Shown here in pieces: positions 17,784 through 26,816 of a DNA stretch of 64,000 bases (within the stretch, counting starts at the first letter, position 1; each line of letters begins with the position of its first letter). The stretch spans positions 62,001-126,000 of the forward strand of contig CAKTTB010000002.1 of assembly GCA_934613505.1 (NCBI GenBank), in the 5' to 3' direction. The notes under the pieces are model-generated. The model searched no databases, had not been told where the DNA came from, and saw nothing but the letters and a program-made list of their open reading frames with translations. Source of the DNA: an uncultured Oscillospiraceae bacterium (lineage in GTDB: Bacteria; Bacillota; Clostridia; Oscillospirales; Oscillospiraceae). The position numbers and the translations under genes are program-made.

Positions 17784-19049
17784 ATGAAAAAGACCATCGC
17801 ACTGCTGCTCGCAGCCGTCATGCTGCTGAGCCTGCTGTCCGCATGCAGCAGCAAGACCGAAGCTCCGGCTGAGGAACCGGCCGAGACCGAACAGCCCGCA
17901 GCAGACACCACCAACGAAGAGACCCCCGCTGAGGACGCCGAGCCGGAAACGGCAGAGCCGACCCAGGAAGAGCTGGATCAGGCCGCAGCCGATGAGGTTG
18001 CCGCTCTGATCGATGCCATCTATGTGCAGGAGCGCACCGAGGACACCGACGCCCAGTGCGAAGCCGCCAAGGCCGCATGGGACACTCTGACGGACGCGCA
18101 GAAGGAACTCGTGGAAGGCGACGAAGCCAGCCCCGATTACTTCGGCCTTGACACCGGCGACGCTTCCAACGACGATCCGCGCAATCAGGACGAGATCGGC
18201 GAGAACGAGCTGCTGGTCGTCTCCTTCGGTACCTCCTACAACGACAGCCGCGTTGCCGACATCAAGGGCATCGAGGACGCACTGCAGGAAGCCTTCCCGG
18301 ACTGGTCCGTCCGCCGCGCATTCACCGCGCAGATCATCATCAACCATGTCCAGGCCCGTGACGGCGAAAAGATCGACAACATGACGCAGGCACTTGACCG
18401 CGCAGTTGCCAACGGCGTCAAGAACCTCGTTGTCCAGCCGACGCACCTGATGCACGGCGCCGAGTATGACGAGATGTGCGAAGTCATCGACGCATACCGC
18501 GATCAGTTTGAGTCCGTCTCCATCGCAGAGCCGATGCTCGGCGAGGTCGGCTCCGACGCTACCGTCATCAATGCCGACAAGGAAGCTGTCGCCAAGGCCA
18601 TCACCGCTGCCGCCGTCAAGGACGCAGGTTTTGAGAGCCTCGACGCCGCCAAGGACGCTGGCACCGCCTTCGTCTTCATGGGCCACGGCACCGCGCACGT
18701 CGCCAAGGTCACCTACAGCCAGATGCAGACCCAGATGCAGAATCTCGGCTATGAGAACGTCTTTATCGGCACCGTCGAGGGCGAGCCGGAAGAGACCGCC
18801 TGCGAAGCCGTGATCGAAGCCGTCAAGGCTGCCGGTTACACCAACGTCGTCCTGCGCCCGCTGATGGTCGTTGCAGGCGACCACGCCAACAACGATATGG
18901 CCGGTTCCGAGGATGATTCCTGGAAGACCATGTTCGAGGCTGCCGGCTTCACCGTCGACTGCCAGATCTCTGGTCTCGGTGAGATCGCCGATGTGCAGGC
19001 GCTCTATGTCGCCCACACCAAGGCTGCCATCGAAGCCCTGAACGCGTAA
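17784..19049 (+). CDS. cbiK: Exported lipoprotein sirohydrochlorin cobaltochelatase CbiK
   Basis: A 421-residue protein. It has a lipoprotein signal (lipobox LSAC, Cys22), an acidic Glu/Pro/Ala/Thr-rich linker (23-70), a short helical module (about 70-115, with the pattern LTDAQKELVEG) and then the CbiK chelatase domain beginning LLVVSFGTSYNDSR (about 142). The two metal-site histidines expected of CbiK are H301 (MGHGT) and H367 (AGDHANN). CbiK inserts Co2+ into sirohydrochlorin early in anaerobic B12 synthesis. Its placement outside the membrane is unusual for a biosynthetic step, and the next genes are capture and transport proteins, so it may instead bind or metallate external tetrapyrroles or sense cobalt. 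First gene after the riboswitch. Confidence 0.9.
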   Translation: MKKTIALLLAAVMLLSLLSACSSKTEAPAEEPAETEQPAADTTNEETPAEDAEPETAEPTQEELDQAAADEVAALIDAIYVQERTEDTDAQCEAAKAAWDTLTDAQKELVEGDEASPDYFGLDTGDASNDDPRNQDEIGENELLVVSFGTSYNDSRVADIKGIEDALQEAFPDWSVRRAFTAQIIINHVQARDGEKIDNMTQALDRAVANGVKNLVVQPTHLMHGAEYDEMCEVIDAYRDQFESVSIAEPMLGEVGSDATVINADKEAVAKAITAAAVKDAGFESLDAAKDAGTAFVFMGHGTAHVAKVTYSQMQTQMQNLGYENVFIGTVEGEPEETACEAVIEAVKAAGYTNVVLRPLMVVAGDHANNDMAGSEDDSWKTMFEAAGFTVDCQISGLGEIADVQALYVAHTKAAIEALNA

Positions 19050-19067
19050 TCAATACTTTCACGCAAA

Positions 19068-19097
19068 GCTCCGGAGCGGCGGCTGCCGCTCCGGAGC
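19068..19097 (+). other. Intercistronic hairpin after cbiK
   Basis: A 13-bp perfect stem (GCTCCGGAGCGGC with its complement) and a 4-base loop, with no T tract. It probably protects or processes the mRNA end of cbiK rather than stopping transcription. Confidence 0.6.
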
Positions 19098-19123
19098 GAA
19101 CTGCGCTCTATGGAGGAAACACT

Positions 19124-20047
19124 ATGAAGAGATATCTCGCCCTGCTGCTGGCCGCTCTGCTGCTGCTCGCGCTGCTGACCGGCTGTGCACAGAAACAGGA
19201 ACCCGCCGCCGACCCGGAACCCGCAGAGACCACAGCCGAGGAAGAACCGGCTGCGCCCGCCGAAGAGGAAACGCCCGAGGCTCCCGCTGAGGAAGAGACC
19301 CCTGCAGCTGAGGAAGTCGGACCCGCGCTGGCGGACGGTGTCTATACGGCGGAGTTCAACACCGACAGCAGCATGTTCCACGCCAATGAAGCCTGCGACG
19401 GCAAGGGTACCCTGACTGTCGAGGACGGCAAAATGACCATTCACGTCAGTCTGGCTTCGACCAGCATCGTGAATCTCTTCCCGGGCCTTGCCGAGGACGC
19501 GCAGAAGGACGGCGCGGAGCTGCTGCAGCCCACGACCGACACTGTGACCTATTCCGACGGCCTGTCCGACGAGGTCTACGGCTTCGATATCCCCGTTCCC
19601 GCCCTCGATACGGAGTTTGACGTTGCCCTCATCGGCAAGAAGGGCGTCTGGTATGACCACAAGGTCTCTGTCTCGAACCCCGTTCCGCTCGCGGAGGCCG
19701 GGAAGACCGTCACGGATCTCGGCCTGACCGATGGCGTGTACACGGTCGAGGTCGGCTTTGCCGGCGGCTCCGGCAAGGCATATGTCCTGACGCCCTGCAC
19801 CGTGACCGTCACCGACGGCGCAGCCACGGCGACGATCGTCTGGAGCAGCAGCAAGTATGACTACATGCTCGTAGACGGTGTGCGCTATGACGTCCTGTCC
19901 ACCGAAAACGGCTCCACGTTTGAGATCCCCGTGGCCGCATTCGACACGGCGCTGACCGTCATTGGCGACACGACTGCCATGAGCACCCCGCACGAGATCG
20001 AATACACGCTGACCTTCGATTCCGCAACGCTTGCGGCCGCAGAATGA
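19124..20047 (+). CDS. Two-repeat NEAT/Shp-like haem- or corrinoid-binding lipoprotein
   Basis: A 307-residue lipoprotein (MKRYLALLLAALLLLALLTGC, lipobox LTGC at Cys21) with a Glu/Pro/Ala linker to about residue 65. Two related beta-sandwich-like repeats follow, each opening DGVYTxE (about 70-195 and 205-305). The second contains TATIVWSSSKYDYMLVDG, a pattern seen in NEAT/Shp-type haem-binding proteins. I infer that it captures haem, a corrinoid or another tetrapyrrole for the ABC importer that follows; the ligand is not provable from sequence. Its stop overlaps the next start (ATGA). Confidence 0.65.
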   Translation: MKRYLALLLAALLLLALLTGCAQKQEPAADPEPAETTAEEEPAAPAEEETPEAPAEEETPAAEEVGPALADGVYTAEFNTDSSMFHANEACDGKGTLTVEDGKMTIHVSLASTSIVNLFPGLAEDAQKDGAELLQPTTDTVTYSDGLSDEVYGFDIPVPALDTEFDVALIGKKGVWYDHKVSVSNPVPLAEAGKTVTDLGLTDGVYTVEVGFAGGSGKAYVLTPCTVTVTDGAATATIVWSSSKYDYMLVDGVRYDVLSTENGSTFEIPVAAFDTALTVIGDTTAMSTPHEIEYTLTFDSATLAAAE

Positions 20048-21204
20048 AAAAGCGGTATCTGATTCTGCTGACGGCGCTCCTGCTGGTGCTGGCTGCCTGT
20101 GCAGCCGCGCCGCAGCCGCCGCAGACAGACGAAGCGCCGGCTGCACCGGCGCAGACGGTCAGCTGGGATGCGCTGTCCTTCGACCGGACTCTGCCGCTGC
20201 AGTACGCAAAGCAGTTTTCCGTCAGCTATGCCGGGGAGGACTATACCCGCATCACGATCGGCGACGATCAGGCGTTCCTGCTCGTCGCTGAAAACGCGGA
20301 CGTTCCGTCCGGCGTCCCGGACGATGTGACGGTCCTGCAGCAGCCGCTCAGCCATATTTATCTTGTCGCTTCCGCGGCGATGGACTATTTCAGCCATCTT
20401 GACGCCGTTGACCGTATCGCGCTCAGCGGCCAGAAGGAGAGCGACTGGTATATCGAGGCCGCAAAGACCGCCATGCAGGCGGGCAGCATGGTCTATGCCG
20501 GAAAGTATTCCGCGCCGGACTATGAGACGATCCTGGAAAACGGCTGCGATCTGGCTATCGAAAATACCATGATCTATCACACGCCGGAGGTCGTCGAGCA
20601 GCTGCAGAGCCTCGGGATCCCGGTGCTTGTCGAGCGGTCGAGCTATGAATCCGAACCGCTTGGCCGGATGGAATGGCTGAAGCTCTACGGCGCGCTCGTC
20701 GGCAAAGCGGACGAGGCATGCGCGCAGTACGACGAGATTCTGCAGCAGCTGGACGGCGTTCTCGATCAGACGCCGACCGGCAAACGCGTTGCGTTTTTCT
20801 ACATCACGACAAGCGGCTCCGTCAACGTCCGCAAGTCTGCCGACTACATTGCCAAGGCCATCCGCATGGCCGGCGGCGACTATGTCGCGTTCGACGAGAG
20901 CGGGGAAGAGAACGCGCTGTCCACCATGACCATCCAGATGGAGACCTTTTATGACACGGCCGTCGACGCGGATGTGCTGATCTATAACAGTACCGTCGAC
21001 GGCGAGATCCGGACGATCGACGAGCTTCTGGCCAAAAGTCCGCTGCTGGCGGATTTTAAGGCCGTGAAAAGCGGCAATGTCTGGTGCATTTCCAAAAACT
21101 TTTATCAGGAATCCCTCGCGCTCGGCGATATGATGCTCGACGTCCATGCCATCCTGACGGATGCGGACGCTGGCGGGCTGCGGTTCCTGCACAAATTATC
21201 CTGA
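20044..21204 (+). CDS. BtuF/FhuD-type substrate-binding lipoprotein
   Basis: A 386-residue lipoprotein (lipobox LAAC at Cys19, MKKRYLILLTALLLVLAAC) with a class III periplasmic-binding fold (Periplasmic_binding_2). It fits the binding protein of a cobalamin, haem or siderophore importer. Its genes are coupled to the upstream NEAT-like gene and followed by the permease and ATPase. Because the operon is controlled by a cobalamin riboswitch, a corrinoid is the most likely ligand. Confidence 0.82.
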   Translation: MKKRYLILLTALLLVLAACAAAPQPPQTDEAPAAPAQTVSWDALSFDRTLPLQYAKQFSVSYAGEDYTRITIGDDQAFLLVAENADVPSGVPDDVTVLQQPLSHIYLVASAAMDYFSHLDAVDRIALSGQKESDWYIEAAKTAMQAGSMVYAGKYSAPDYETILENGCDLAIENTMIYHTPEVVEQLQSLGIPVLVERSSYESEPLGRMEWLKLYGALVGKADEACAQYDEILQQLDGVLDQTPTGKRVAFFYITTSGSVNVRKSADYIAKAIRMAGGDYVAFDESGEENALSTMTIQMETFYDTAVDADVLIYNSTVDGEIRTIDELLAKSPLLADFKAVKSGNVWCISKNFYQESLALGDMMLDVHAILTDADAGGLRFLHKLS

Positions 21205-21217
21205 TTGGAGGAGCAGT

Positions 21218-22228
21218 ATGAAAAACACCCGGACGGTTCGGCTTTGGGGCGGCTTTCTGCTGCTCCTTCTGCTGTTGATCGTATTTTTAATTTGGAATCT
21301 GTTCGCGGGCAGCGTTTCGCTCTCCGCGTCCTCTATATGGGAGATCCTGCATGGCGCCGGCGAGGCCACGCAGCGCAGGATCCTGCTGCAGATCCGCCTG
21401 CCGCGGCTGCTCGCTGCGATGATCCTCGGCGGCGCGCTGTCGGTCTCTGGCTATCTTCTGCAGACGTTTTTCCACAATCCTATCGCAGGTCCCTTTGTTC
21501 TTGGCATTTCCTCCGGCGCAAAGCTGACGGTCTCCGTCGCCATGATCCTGCTTCTTAGCCGCGGCCTGCAGTCATCCTCTGCCGTACTCATCACCGCCGC
21601 GTTTCTCGGCGCGATGCTTTCCATGGGCTTCGTGCTGCTCATCTCGCAGCGCGTCCGGCGGATGAGCCTGCTTGTCGTGTGCGGCGTCATGATTGGCTAT
21701 ATCTGCTCGGCGCTGACGGACTTTCTTGTGACGTTTGCCGACGATTCCAACATCGTGAACCTGCATAACTGGTCGCTCGGCTCCTTCTCCGGCATGAGCT
21801 GGGATAACGTCCGGACCATGGCGCTGGTCTGCGGCGCGGCGCTCGTGCTGACGGTCCTGCTGTCCAAGCCCATCCGGGCCTACCAGCTGGGCGAGGTCTA
21901 TGCGCAGAACATGGGCGTGCCGTTAAGAAGCTTCCGCGCGGCGCTGATTTTGCTGTCGAGCGTTCTGTCCGCCTGCGTGACGGCGTTCGCGGGACCCATT
22001 TCCTTCGTCGGCATCGCGGTGCCGCACCTTATGAAATCTTTGTTCAAATCGGCGGAGCCGCTCATTATGATCCCGGCGAGCTTCCTCGGCGGCGGCGTGT
22101 TCTGCCTGCTGTGCGATCTGATCGCGCGCACGGCCTTCGCCCCGACGGAGGTCAGCATCAGCTCGGTCACAGCCGTGTTCGGCGCGCCGGTCGTCATTTA
22201 CATGATGATCCACAGAAAGGCGGGATAA
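21218..22228 (+). CDS. FecCD/BtuC-type ABC permease
   Basis: A 336-residue permease with about ten hydrophobic segments and the FecCD motifs GAxLSVSGYLLQTFFHNPIA (around 75) and GPISFVGIAVPH (around 265) near the coupling region. ATG 21218 follows GGAGGAGC; a longer upstream extension overlaps the binding-protein gene and lacks a ribosome site. The family imports B12, haem and ferric siderophores. Forms a transporter with the flanking genes. Confidence 0.9.
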   Translation: MKNTRTVRLWGGFLLLLLLLIVFLIWNLFAGSVSLSASSIWEILHGAGEATQRRILLQIRLPRLLAAMILGGALSVSGYLLQTFFHNPIAGPFVLGISSGAKLTVSVAMILLLSRGLQSSSAVLITAAFLGAMLSMGFVLLISQRVRRMSLLVVCGVMIGYICSALTDFLVTFADDSNIVNLHNWSLGSFSGMSWDNVRTMALVCGAALVLTVLLSKPIRAYQLGEVYAQNMGVPLRSFRAALILLSSVLSACVTAFAGPISFVGIAVPHLMKSLFKSAEPLIMIPASFLGGGVFCLLCDLIARTAFAPTEVSISSVTAVFGAPVVIYMMIHRKAG

Positions 22229-22229
22229 G

Positions 22230-23000
22230 ATGGAGGGCTATCTGCAGACAAATGACCTTTCCGTCGGCTATGACGGAAAAGCCCTGATCCAAAAAGTCGC
22301 TTTTGCCGTGCAGCGCGGAAGGATCGTGACGCTGATCGGCCCGAACGGCTCCGGAAAGTCGACTATTCTCAAGACCATCGTCGGCCAGCTGCCGCGCATC
22401 GGCGGCACGGTCCTACTTGACGGCGAGGAACTCGGCGCGCGCAGCCGCAACGAGATCGCGCGCCGCATGGCGATCCTGATGACCGCCCGCATGGACCCGG
22501 AGCTGATGACCTGCCGCGACGTGGTCAGCACCGGCCGCTATCCGTATACCGGACGGCTCGGCATCCTGCGGCCGGAGGACCGCGAGATTGTGGAGCAGTC
22601 GCTGCTGCAGGTCGACGCGCTGAGCTTCGCCGACCGGCCGTTTCAGGCCGTCAGCGACGGCCAGCGGCAGCGGATCCTGCTTGCCCGCGCGCTTTGCCAG
22701 CAGCCGGAGCTGATCGTTCTCGACGAGCCGACCAGCTTCCTCGATATCCGCTACAAGCTGGAGCTGCTGAGCATCCTCAAGCACATGGTGCGCGAGCGGA
22801 AGCTGGCGGTCCTCATGTCGCTGCACGAGCTGGATCTGGCGGAGCGCGTCTCGGATACCGTCGTCTGCGTCGCCGGCGACCATATCGACCGTGTCGGCCC
22901 GCCGGAGGAGGTCTTTACGCGCGAATATATCGCGAAGCTCTATCACATGGAGCCGGGACGCTATGACCCCTGCTTCGACACACTGGAATTTGTACCGTGA
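22230..23000 (+). CDS. ABC ATP-binding protein, BtuD/FecE type
   Basis: A 256-residue ATPase with Walker A GPNGSGKST, signature VSDGQRQRI and Walker B LIVLDEPTS. It begins one base after the permease stop and completes the BtuFCD-like importer. It drives uptake of the ligand, presumably a corrinoid. Its stop overlaps the GTG just before cbiL, so translation into the biosynthetic genes is coupled. Confidence 0.9.
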   Translation: MEGYLQTNDLSVGYDGKALIQKVAFAVQRGRIVTLIGPNGSGKSTILKTIVGQLPRIGGTVLLDGEELGARSRNEIARRMAILMTARMDPELMTCRDVVSTGRYPYTGRLGILRPEDREIVEQSLLQVDALSFADRPFQAVSDGQRQRILLARALCQQPELIVLDEPTSFLDIRYKLELLSILKHMVRERKLAVLMSLHELDLAERVSDTVVCVAGDHIDRVGPPEEVFTREYIAKLYHMEPGRYDPCFDTLEFVP

Positions 23001-23008
23001 GGGACAAA

Positions 23009-23698
23009 ATGGAGAAACAAAAGGGAATCTTTTACGCCGTCGGCGTCGGTCCCGGCGATCCGGAGCTGCTGACGCGGCAGGCCTGCCGCATCCTGACGCA
23101 GTGCGAGGTGATCGCCGCCCCGCAGACCGCCTCCGGGCAGATGCTGGCGCTGGAGATCGCGCGCGGCGCGGTCAGTCTGGATGGGAAGACCATCCTGCCG
23201 CTTGCCTTTACCATGTCGCGCGATGCGGCGGCGCGCGAGAAGAGCTACCGCGCGGCAGCTTCGCTGATCGAAGCGGAGCTTCGGCGCGGGCACAGTGCCG
23301 CCATGGTCAATCTTGGAGACGTATCGGTCTATGCGACCGCGTATTACATTCTGGATATCATCCGTGCAGACGGCTATGAGACCGTCATGGCGCCCGGTGT
23401 GACCAGCTTCTGCGCCGTGGCCGCCCGCCTCGGCCAGAGCCTGACCGAGATGGAGCAGCCGCTGCAGATCCTGCCGGGCAGCCTCCCGCTGGACGAGGCG
23501 CTGCGCCTTCCCGGCACAAAGGTCTTGATGAAATCCGGCAGCGCCATCGGTGAGACCGTGGCTGCGCTGGAGCGTTGCGGTCTTCTGGACAGAGCCGCGC
23601 TCGTCGCCGACTGCGGTCTGCCGACTGAGCAGGTCTATCATGATCTGCGCGCGCTCCCGCCCGCGCTCAGCTATTTTGCGACCATCCTTGTGCGGTGA
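23009..23698 (+). CDS. cbiL: Precorrin-2/cobalt-factor-II C20-methyltransferase CbiL
   Basis: A 229-residue tetrapyrrole methylase. The N-terminal motif YAVGVGPGDPELLT is the SAM-binding GxGxGD signature of this family, and the CbiL-type follow-on (TRQACRIL) matches the C20 enzyme. It methylates C20 of cobalt-factor II. ATG 23009 is preferred over the GTG at 22997 because GAGGG at 22999-23003 then sits 5 bases upstream. Confidence 0.88.
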   Translation: MEKQKGIFYAVGVGPGDPELLTRQACRILTQCEVIAAPQTASGQMLALEIARGAVSLDGKTILPLAFTMSRDAAAREKSYRAAASLIEAELRRGHSAAMVNLGDVSVYATAYYILDIIRADGYETVMAPGVTSFCAVAARLGQSLTEMEQPLQILPGSLPLDEALRLPGTKVLMKSGSAIGETVAALERCGLLDRAALVADCGLPTEQVYHDLRALPPALSYFATILVR

Positions 23699-23707
23699 GG
23701 TGTGACG

Positions 23708-25063
23708 ATGAAAAGAACAGTTCCGCGCTTCGTCCTTGCCGGGACGAACAGCGGCTGCGGCAAAACGACCGTGACCTGCGCCGTTCTGCAGGCGCTGGTG
23801 AACCGCGGCCTGCGCGTGGCCGCAGCCAAATGCGGCCCGGATTACATTGACCCGATGTTCCACAGCCGGATCATCGGCGCGAAAAGCTCCAACCTCGACC
23901 CGTTTTTCTTCGACACGCAGACGCTCCGCTTCCTGCTCGCGCAGAACGCGGCGGACTGCGATACGGCGGTCATTGAGGGCGTCATGGGCTACTATGACGG
24001 CCTTGGACTGACCACGACCCGCGCCAGCACCTATGAGGTCGCGCAGAAGACAAAAAGCCCGGTCGTGCTTGTCGTGCAGGCGCGCGGCGCGGCGCTGTCC
24101 GTGCTGGCCATGGTGCAGGGCTTTGTGCAGTTTCAGCCGGAAAACCGGATCTGCGGTGTTATTCTGAACGGCTGCACGGCCATGAGTTACGCGCCGCTTG
24201 CGTGCGAGCTGGAAGCACGCTTCGGCGTGCGCGCCTGCGGCTTTCTGCCGCAGCTGCCGGACTGCCGGCTCGAGAGCCGCCATCTGGGACTTGTGACTGC
24301 GGCCGAGGTGACGGATCTTCGCGAAAAGCTGCAGTGCCTCGCCGCAGAGGCGGAGAAGAGTCTGGATCTGGACGCCCTTCTTTCTATTGCCCGCAGCGCA
24401 GAGCCGCTGGATATTGTTCCGCCCGCCCTGCCGGAGGCCGGGGAGCCGGTCCGCATCGGCGTGGCGCGGGACCGGGCGTTCTGCTTTTACTATGAGGACA
24501 GTCTCGGCTTTCTGCAGACGCTCGGCGCGGAGCTTGTGCCGTTCAGCCCGCTGATCGACGCTGCATTGCCGGAGGGACTGCACGGGCTGTATCTCGGCGG
24601 CGGCTATCCGGAGCTGTATGCCCGGCAGCTCGCTGAAAATGCATCCATGCGCGAAAGCGTCCGCGCCGCAGTGCAAAGCGGCCTTCCGTGCATTGCCGAG
24701 TGCGGCGGCTTCATGTATCTGACGCAGTCAATCGCGGAGCAGCCGATGGCGGGCGTTCTGCCCGGCGGCTGCTTTGACGCGGGGAAGCTGACGCGGTTCG
24801 GCTATCTCACGCTGACGGCGCGGCAGGACAATCTTCTTTGCCGCGCGGGCGGGCAGATCGCCGCGCACGAATTTCACCACTGGGACGCCGAGCAGCCCGG
24901 CGCCGCGTTCACCGCGGAAAAGCCGTCCGGCAGAAGCTGGCCCTGCGTCCATGCAAGTCAAACGCTCTATGCGGGCTATCCGCATTTTCATTTTTACGCA
25001 AATCCGTCATTCGCCGCCCGCTTTCTGGACGCCTGCCGAAAGGAGAAGCACCGATATGCTTGA
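23708..25063 (+). CDS. cbiA: Cobyrinate a,c-diamide synthase CbiA
   Basis: A 451-residue enzyme with an N-terminal ATP-binding domain (P-loop GTNSGCGKTT, residues 11-20) and a C-terminal class I glutamine amidotransferase domain with nucleophile Cys332 (IAECGGFMYL). It amidates the a and c side chains of (cobalt) cobyrinate with glutamine and ATP. ATG 23708 is chosen over GTG 23702 because of the GAGG at 23697-23700. The C-terminal end overlaps cbiC by 8 bases. Confidence 0.93.
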   Translation: MKRTVPRFVLAGTNSGCGKTTVTCAVLQALVNRGLRVAAAKCGPDYIDPMFHSRIIGAKSSNLDPFFFDTQTLRFLLAQNAADCDTAVIEGVMGYYDGLGLTTTRASTYEVAQKTKSPVVLVVQARGAALSVLAMVQGFVQFQPENRICGVILNGCTAMSYAPLACELEARFGVRACGFLPQLPDCRLESRHLGLVTAAEVTDLREKLQCLAAEAEKSLDLDALLSIARSAEPLDIVPPALPEAGEPVRIGVARDRAFCFYYEDSLGFLQTLGAELVPFSPLIDAALPEGLHGLYLGGGYPELYARQLAENASMRESVRAAVQSGLPCIAECGGFMYLTQSIAEQPMAGVLPGGCFDAGKLTRFGYLTLTARQDNLLCRAGGQIAAHEFHHWDAEQPGAAFTAEKPSGRSWPCVHASQTLYAGYPHFHFYANPSFAARFLDACRKEKHRYA

Positions 25064-25682
25064 GAACATCAGGCCCATGGACATTGAAAAGCGCAGCTTC
25101 GAGATCATCACCGGGCTGCTGGGGGACCGGCAGCTCGACCCGGAGAACGAGCTTGTCATCAAGCGCGCCATCCATACGACGGCCGATTTTGACTACGCGG
25201 ACAATCTTGTCTTCTCCGAGCATGCTGTGCAGAAGGGCCTTGCCGCTCTGCGCGGCGGCTGCGATATCGTGACCGATACGCAGATGGCCAGAGCCGGCAT
25301 CAACAAGACGATTTTGTCCTCCCTCGGCGGGACGGTACACTGCTTCATGTCAGACCCGGACGTTGCGGCGGAGGCAAAGGCGCGCGGCATCACGCGGGCG
25401 TATGTCTCCATGAAGCGGGCGGCGGCCCTGCCGAAGCCCTGCATCTTTGCCATCGGCAACGCGCCGACGGCGCTGTGTTCGCTGGAAGCGCTGATGGAGG
25501 CCGGTAAGCTTTCGCCGGCTCTCATCATTGGCGTGCCGGTTGGCTTTGTGAATGTTGTGGAAAGCAAGGAACTCGTGATCGAGCATCACCGCGCGCCCTA
25601 TATCATCGCCCGCGGCCGCAAGGGCGGCAGCAACGTCGCCGCGGCCATCTGCAACGCGCTTCTGTACCAGATCAGGCGGTGA
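25056..25682 (+). CDS. cbiC: Cobalt-precorrin-8 methylmutase CbiC
   Basis: A 208-residue protein of the CobH/CbiC family with conserved stretches AIHTTADFDY and VTDTQMARAGINK. It moves a methyl group from C11 to C12 to form cobyrinate. ATG 25056 follows an AAGGAGAAG site within the end of cbiA. Length is normal for the family. Confidence 0.93.
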   Translation: MLENIRPMDIEKRSFEIITGLLGDRQLDPENELVIKRAIHTTADFDYADNLVFSEHAVQKGLAALRGGCDIVTDTQMARAGINKTILSSLGGTVHCFMSDPDVAAEAKARGITRAYVSMKRAAALPKPCIFAIGNAPTALCSLEALMEAGKLSPALIIGVPVGFVNVVESKELVIEHHRAPYIIARGRKGGSNVAAAICNALLYQIRR

Positions 25683-25684
25683 GC

Positions 25685-26815
25685 ATGGAAGACTATATCG
25701 TAAAAGATGGAAAAAAGCTCCGCCTCGGCTATACGACCGGCAGCTGCGCGGCAGCCGCCGCCAAGGCGGCGGCATGGATGCTGCTGACCGGCAGAAAAAA
25801 AGAGACCATCGATCTTCTGACGCCGAAGGGCCTGCCGCTGACGCTTCCGGTGCTGGAGATACGGATGGCGCCGGAGGAGGTCCGGTGCGCCATCCGCAAG
25901 GACAGCGGCGACGACCCGGACGTGACGGCCGGTACGCTCGTGTTTGCTGCGGTCCGCCGGACCGCGCAGCCCGGCGTGACGATCGACGGCGGGCAGGGCG
26001 TCGGCCGCGTGACAAAGCGCGGCCTTGACCAGCCGGTCGGTGCGGCAGCGATCAATTCCGTGCCGCGACGCATGATCCGCGAGAACGTGGAGCAGGTCCT
26101 TCGCCTGTGCGGAGAAGCCGGCGGCCTGTCCGTCGTCATCTCTGTCCCGGACGGCGAGCGGCTCGCGCAGAAGACGTTCAATCCGCGCCTCGGCATTACT
26201 GGCGGCATCTCCATCCTCGGTACGACCGGGATCGTCGAGCCGATGAGCGAGCAGGCACTCGTCGATACCATCCGCGTCGAACTTCGGCAGCGCCGGGCAG
26301 ACGGCGCGGAGGATATCCTGCTGACGCCCGGCAATTACGGCGCGGATTATATCCGCGGCGCGATCGGCATCGACCCGCGGACGGCGGTTTTGACCAGCAA
26401 TTTCATCGGCGACGCGCTGGATACCTGCCGGGAACTGGGTTTCCGCGGCGCGCTGCTCATCGGCCACATCGGAAAGCTCGTGAAGCTGGTGGGTGGCATG
26501 TGGAACACGCACTCCAAATTCGGTGACTGCCGGATGGAGATCCTTGCCGCCCACGCCGCCGCACTCGGCCTGCCGCCTGCGCGCACGGAGGAGCTTCTTA
26601 CCTGCGCGACCTGCGACGACGCGCTGCGGATCCTGAAGGAGGAGCAGCTCTGCGATGCGCTTCTGCAGCGGCTTTCCGGCTGTATCGGGCAGCAGCTTGC
26701 ACGCAAATGCGGCGGGATGCAGGTCGGCGCGATCGTTTTTTCCAAGGAATACGGCGCTCTGTGCGAAACGACAGACGCACGGGCGCTGCTGCAAAGAATT
26801 ACGGAGGGAAACTGA
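25685..26815 (+). CDS. cbiD: Cobalt-precorrin-5B C1-methyltransferase CbiD
   Basis: A 376-residue protein with the CbiD N-terminal signature LGYTTGSCAAAAAKAAAWML and the motif LTPGNYGADYI. CbiD methylates C1 in the anaerobic pathway only, so its presence fixes the oxygen-independent route. ATG 25685 starts 2 bases after the cbiC stop; GTG 25679 is an alternative. Confidence 0.94.
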   Translation: MEDYIVKDGKKLRLGYTTGSCAAAAAKAAAWMLLTGRKKETIDLLTPKGLPLTLPVLEIRMAPEEVRCAIRKDSGDDPDVTAGTLVFAAVRRTAQPGVTIDGGQGVGRVTKRGLDQPVGAAAINSVPRRMIRENVEQVLRLCGEAGGLSVVISVPDGERLAQKTFNPRLGITGGISILGTTGIVEPMSEQALVDTIRVELRQRRADGAEDILLTPGNYGADYIRGAIGIDPRTAVLTSNFIGDALDTCRELGFRGALLIGHIGKLVKLVGGMWNTHSKFGDCRMEILAAHAAALGLPPARTEELLTCATCDDALRILKEEQLCDALLQRLSGCIGQQLARKCGGMQVGAIVFSKEYGALCETTDARALLQRITEGN

Positions 26816-26816
26816 A

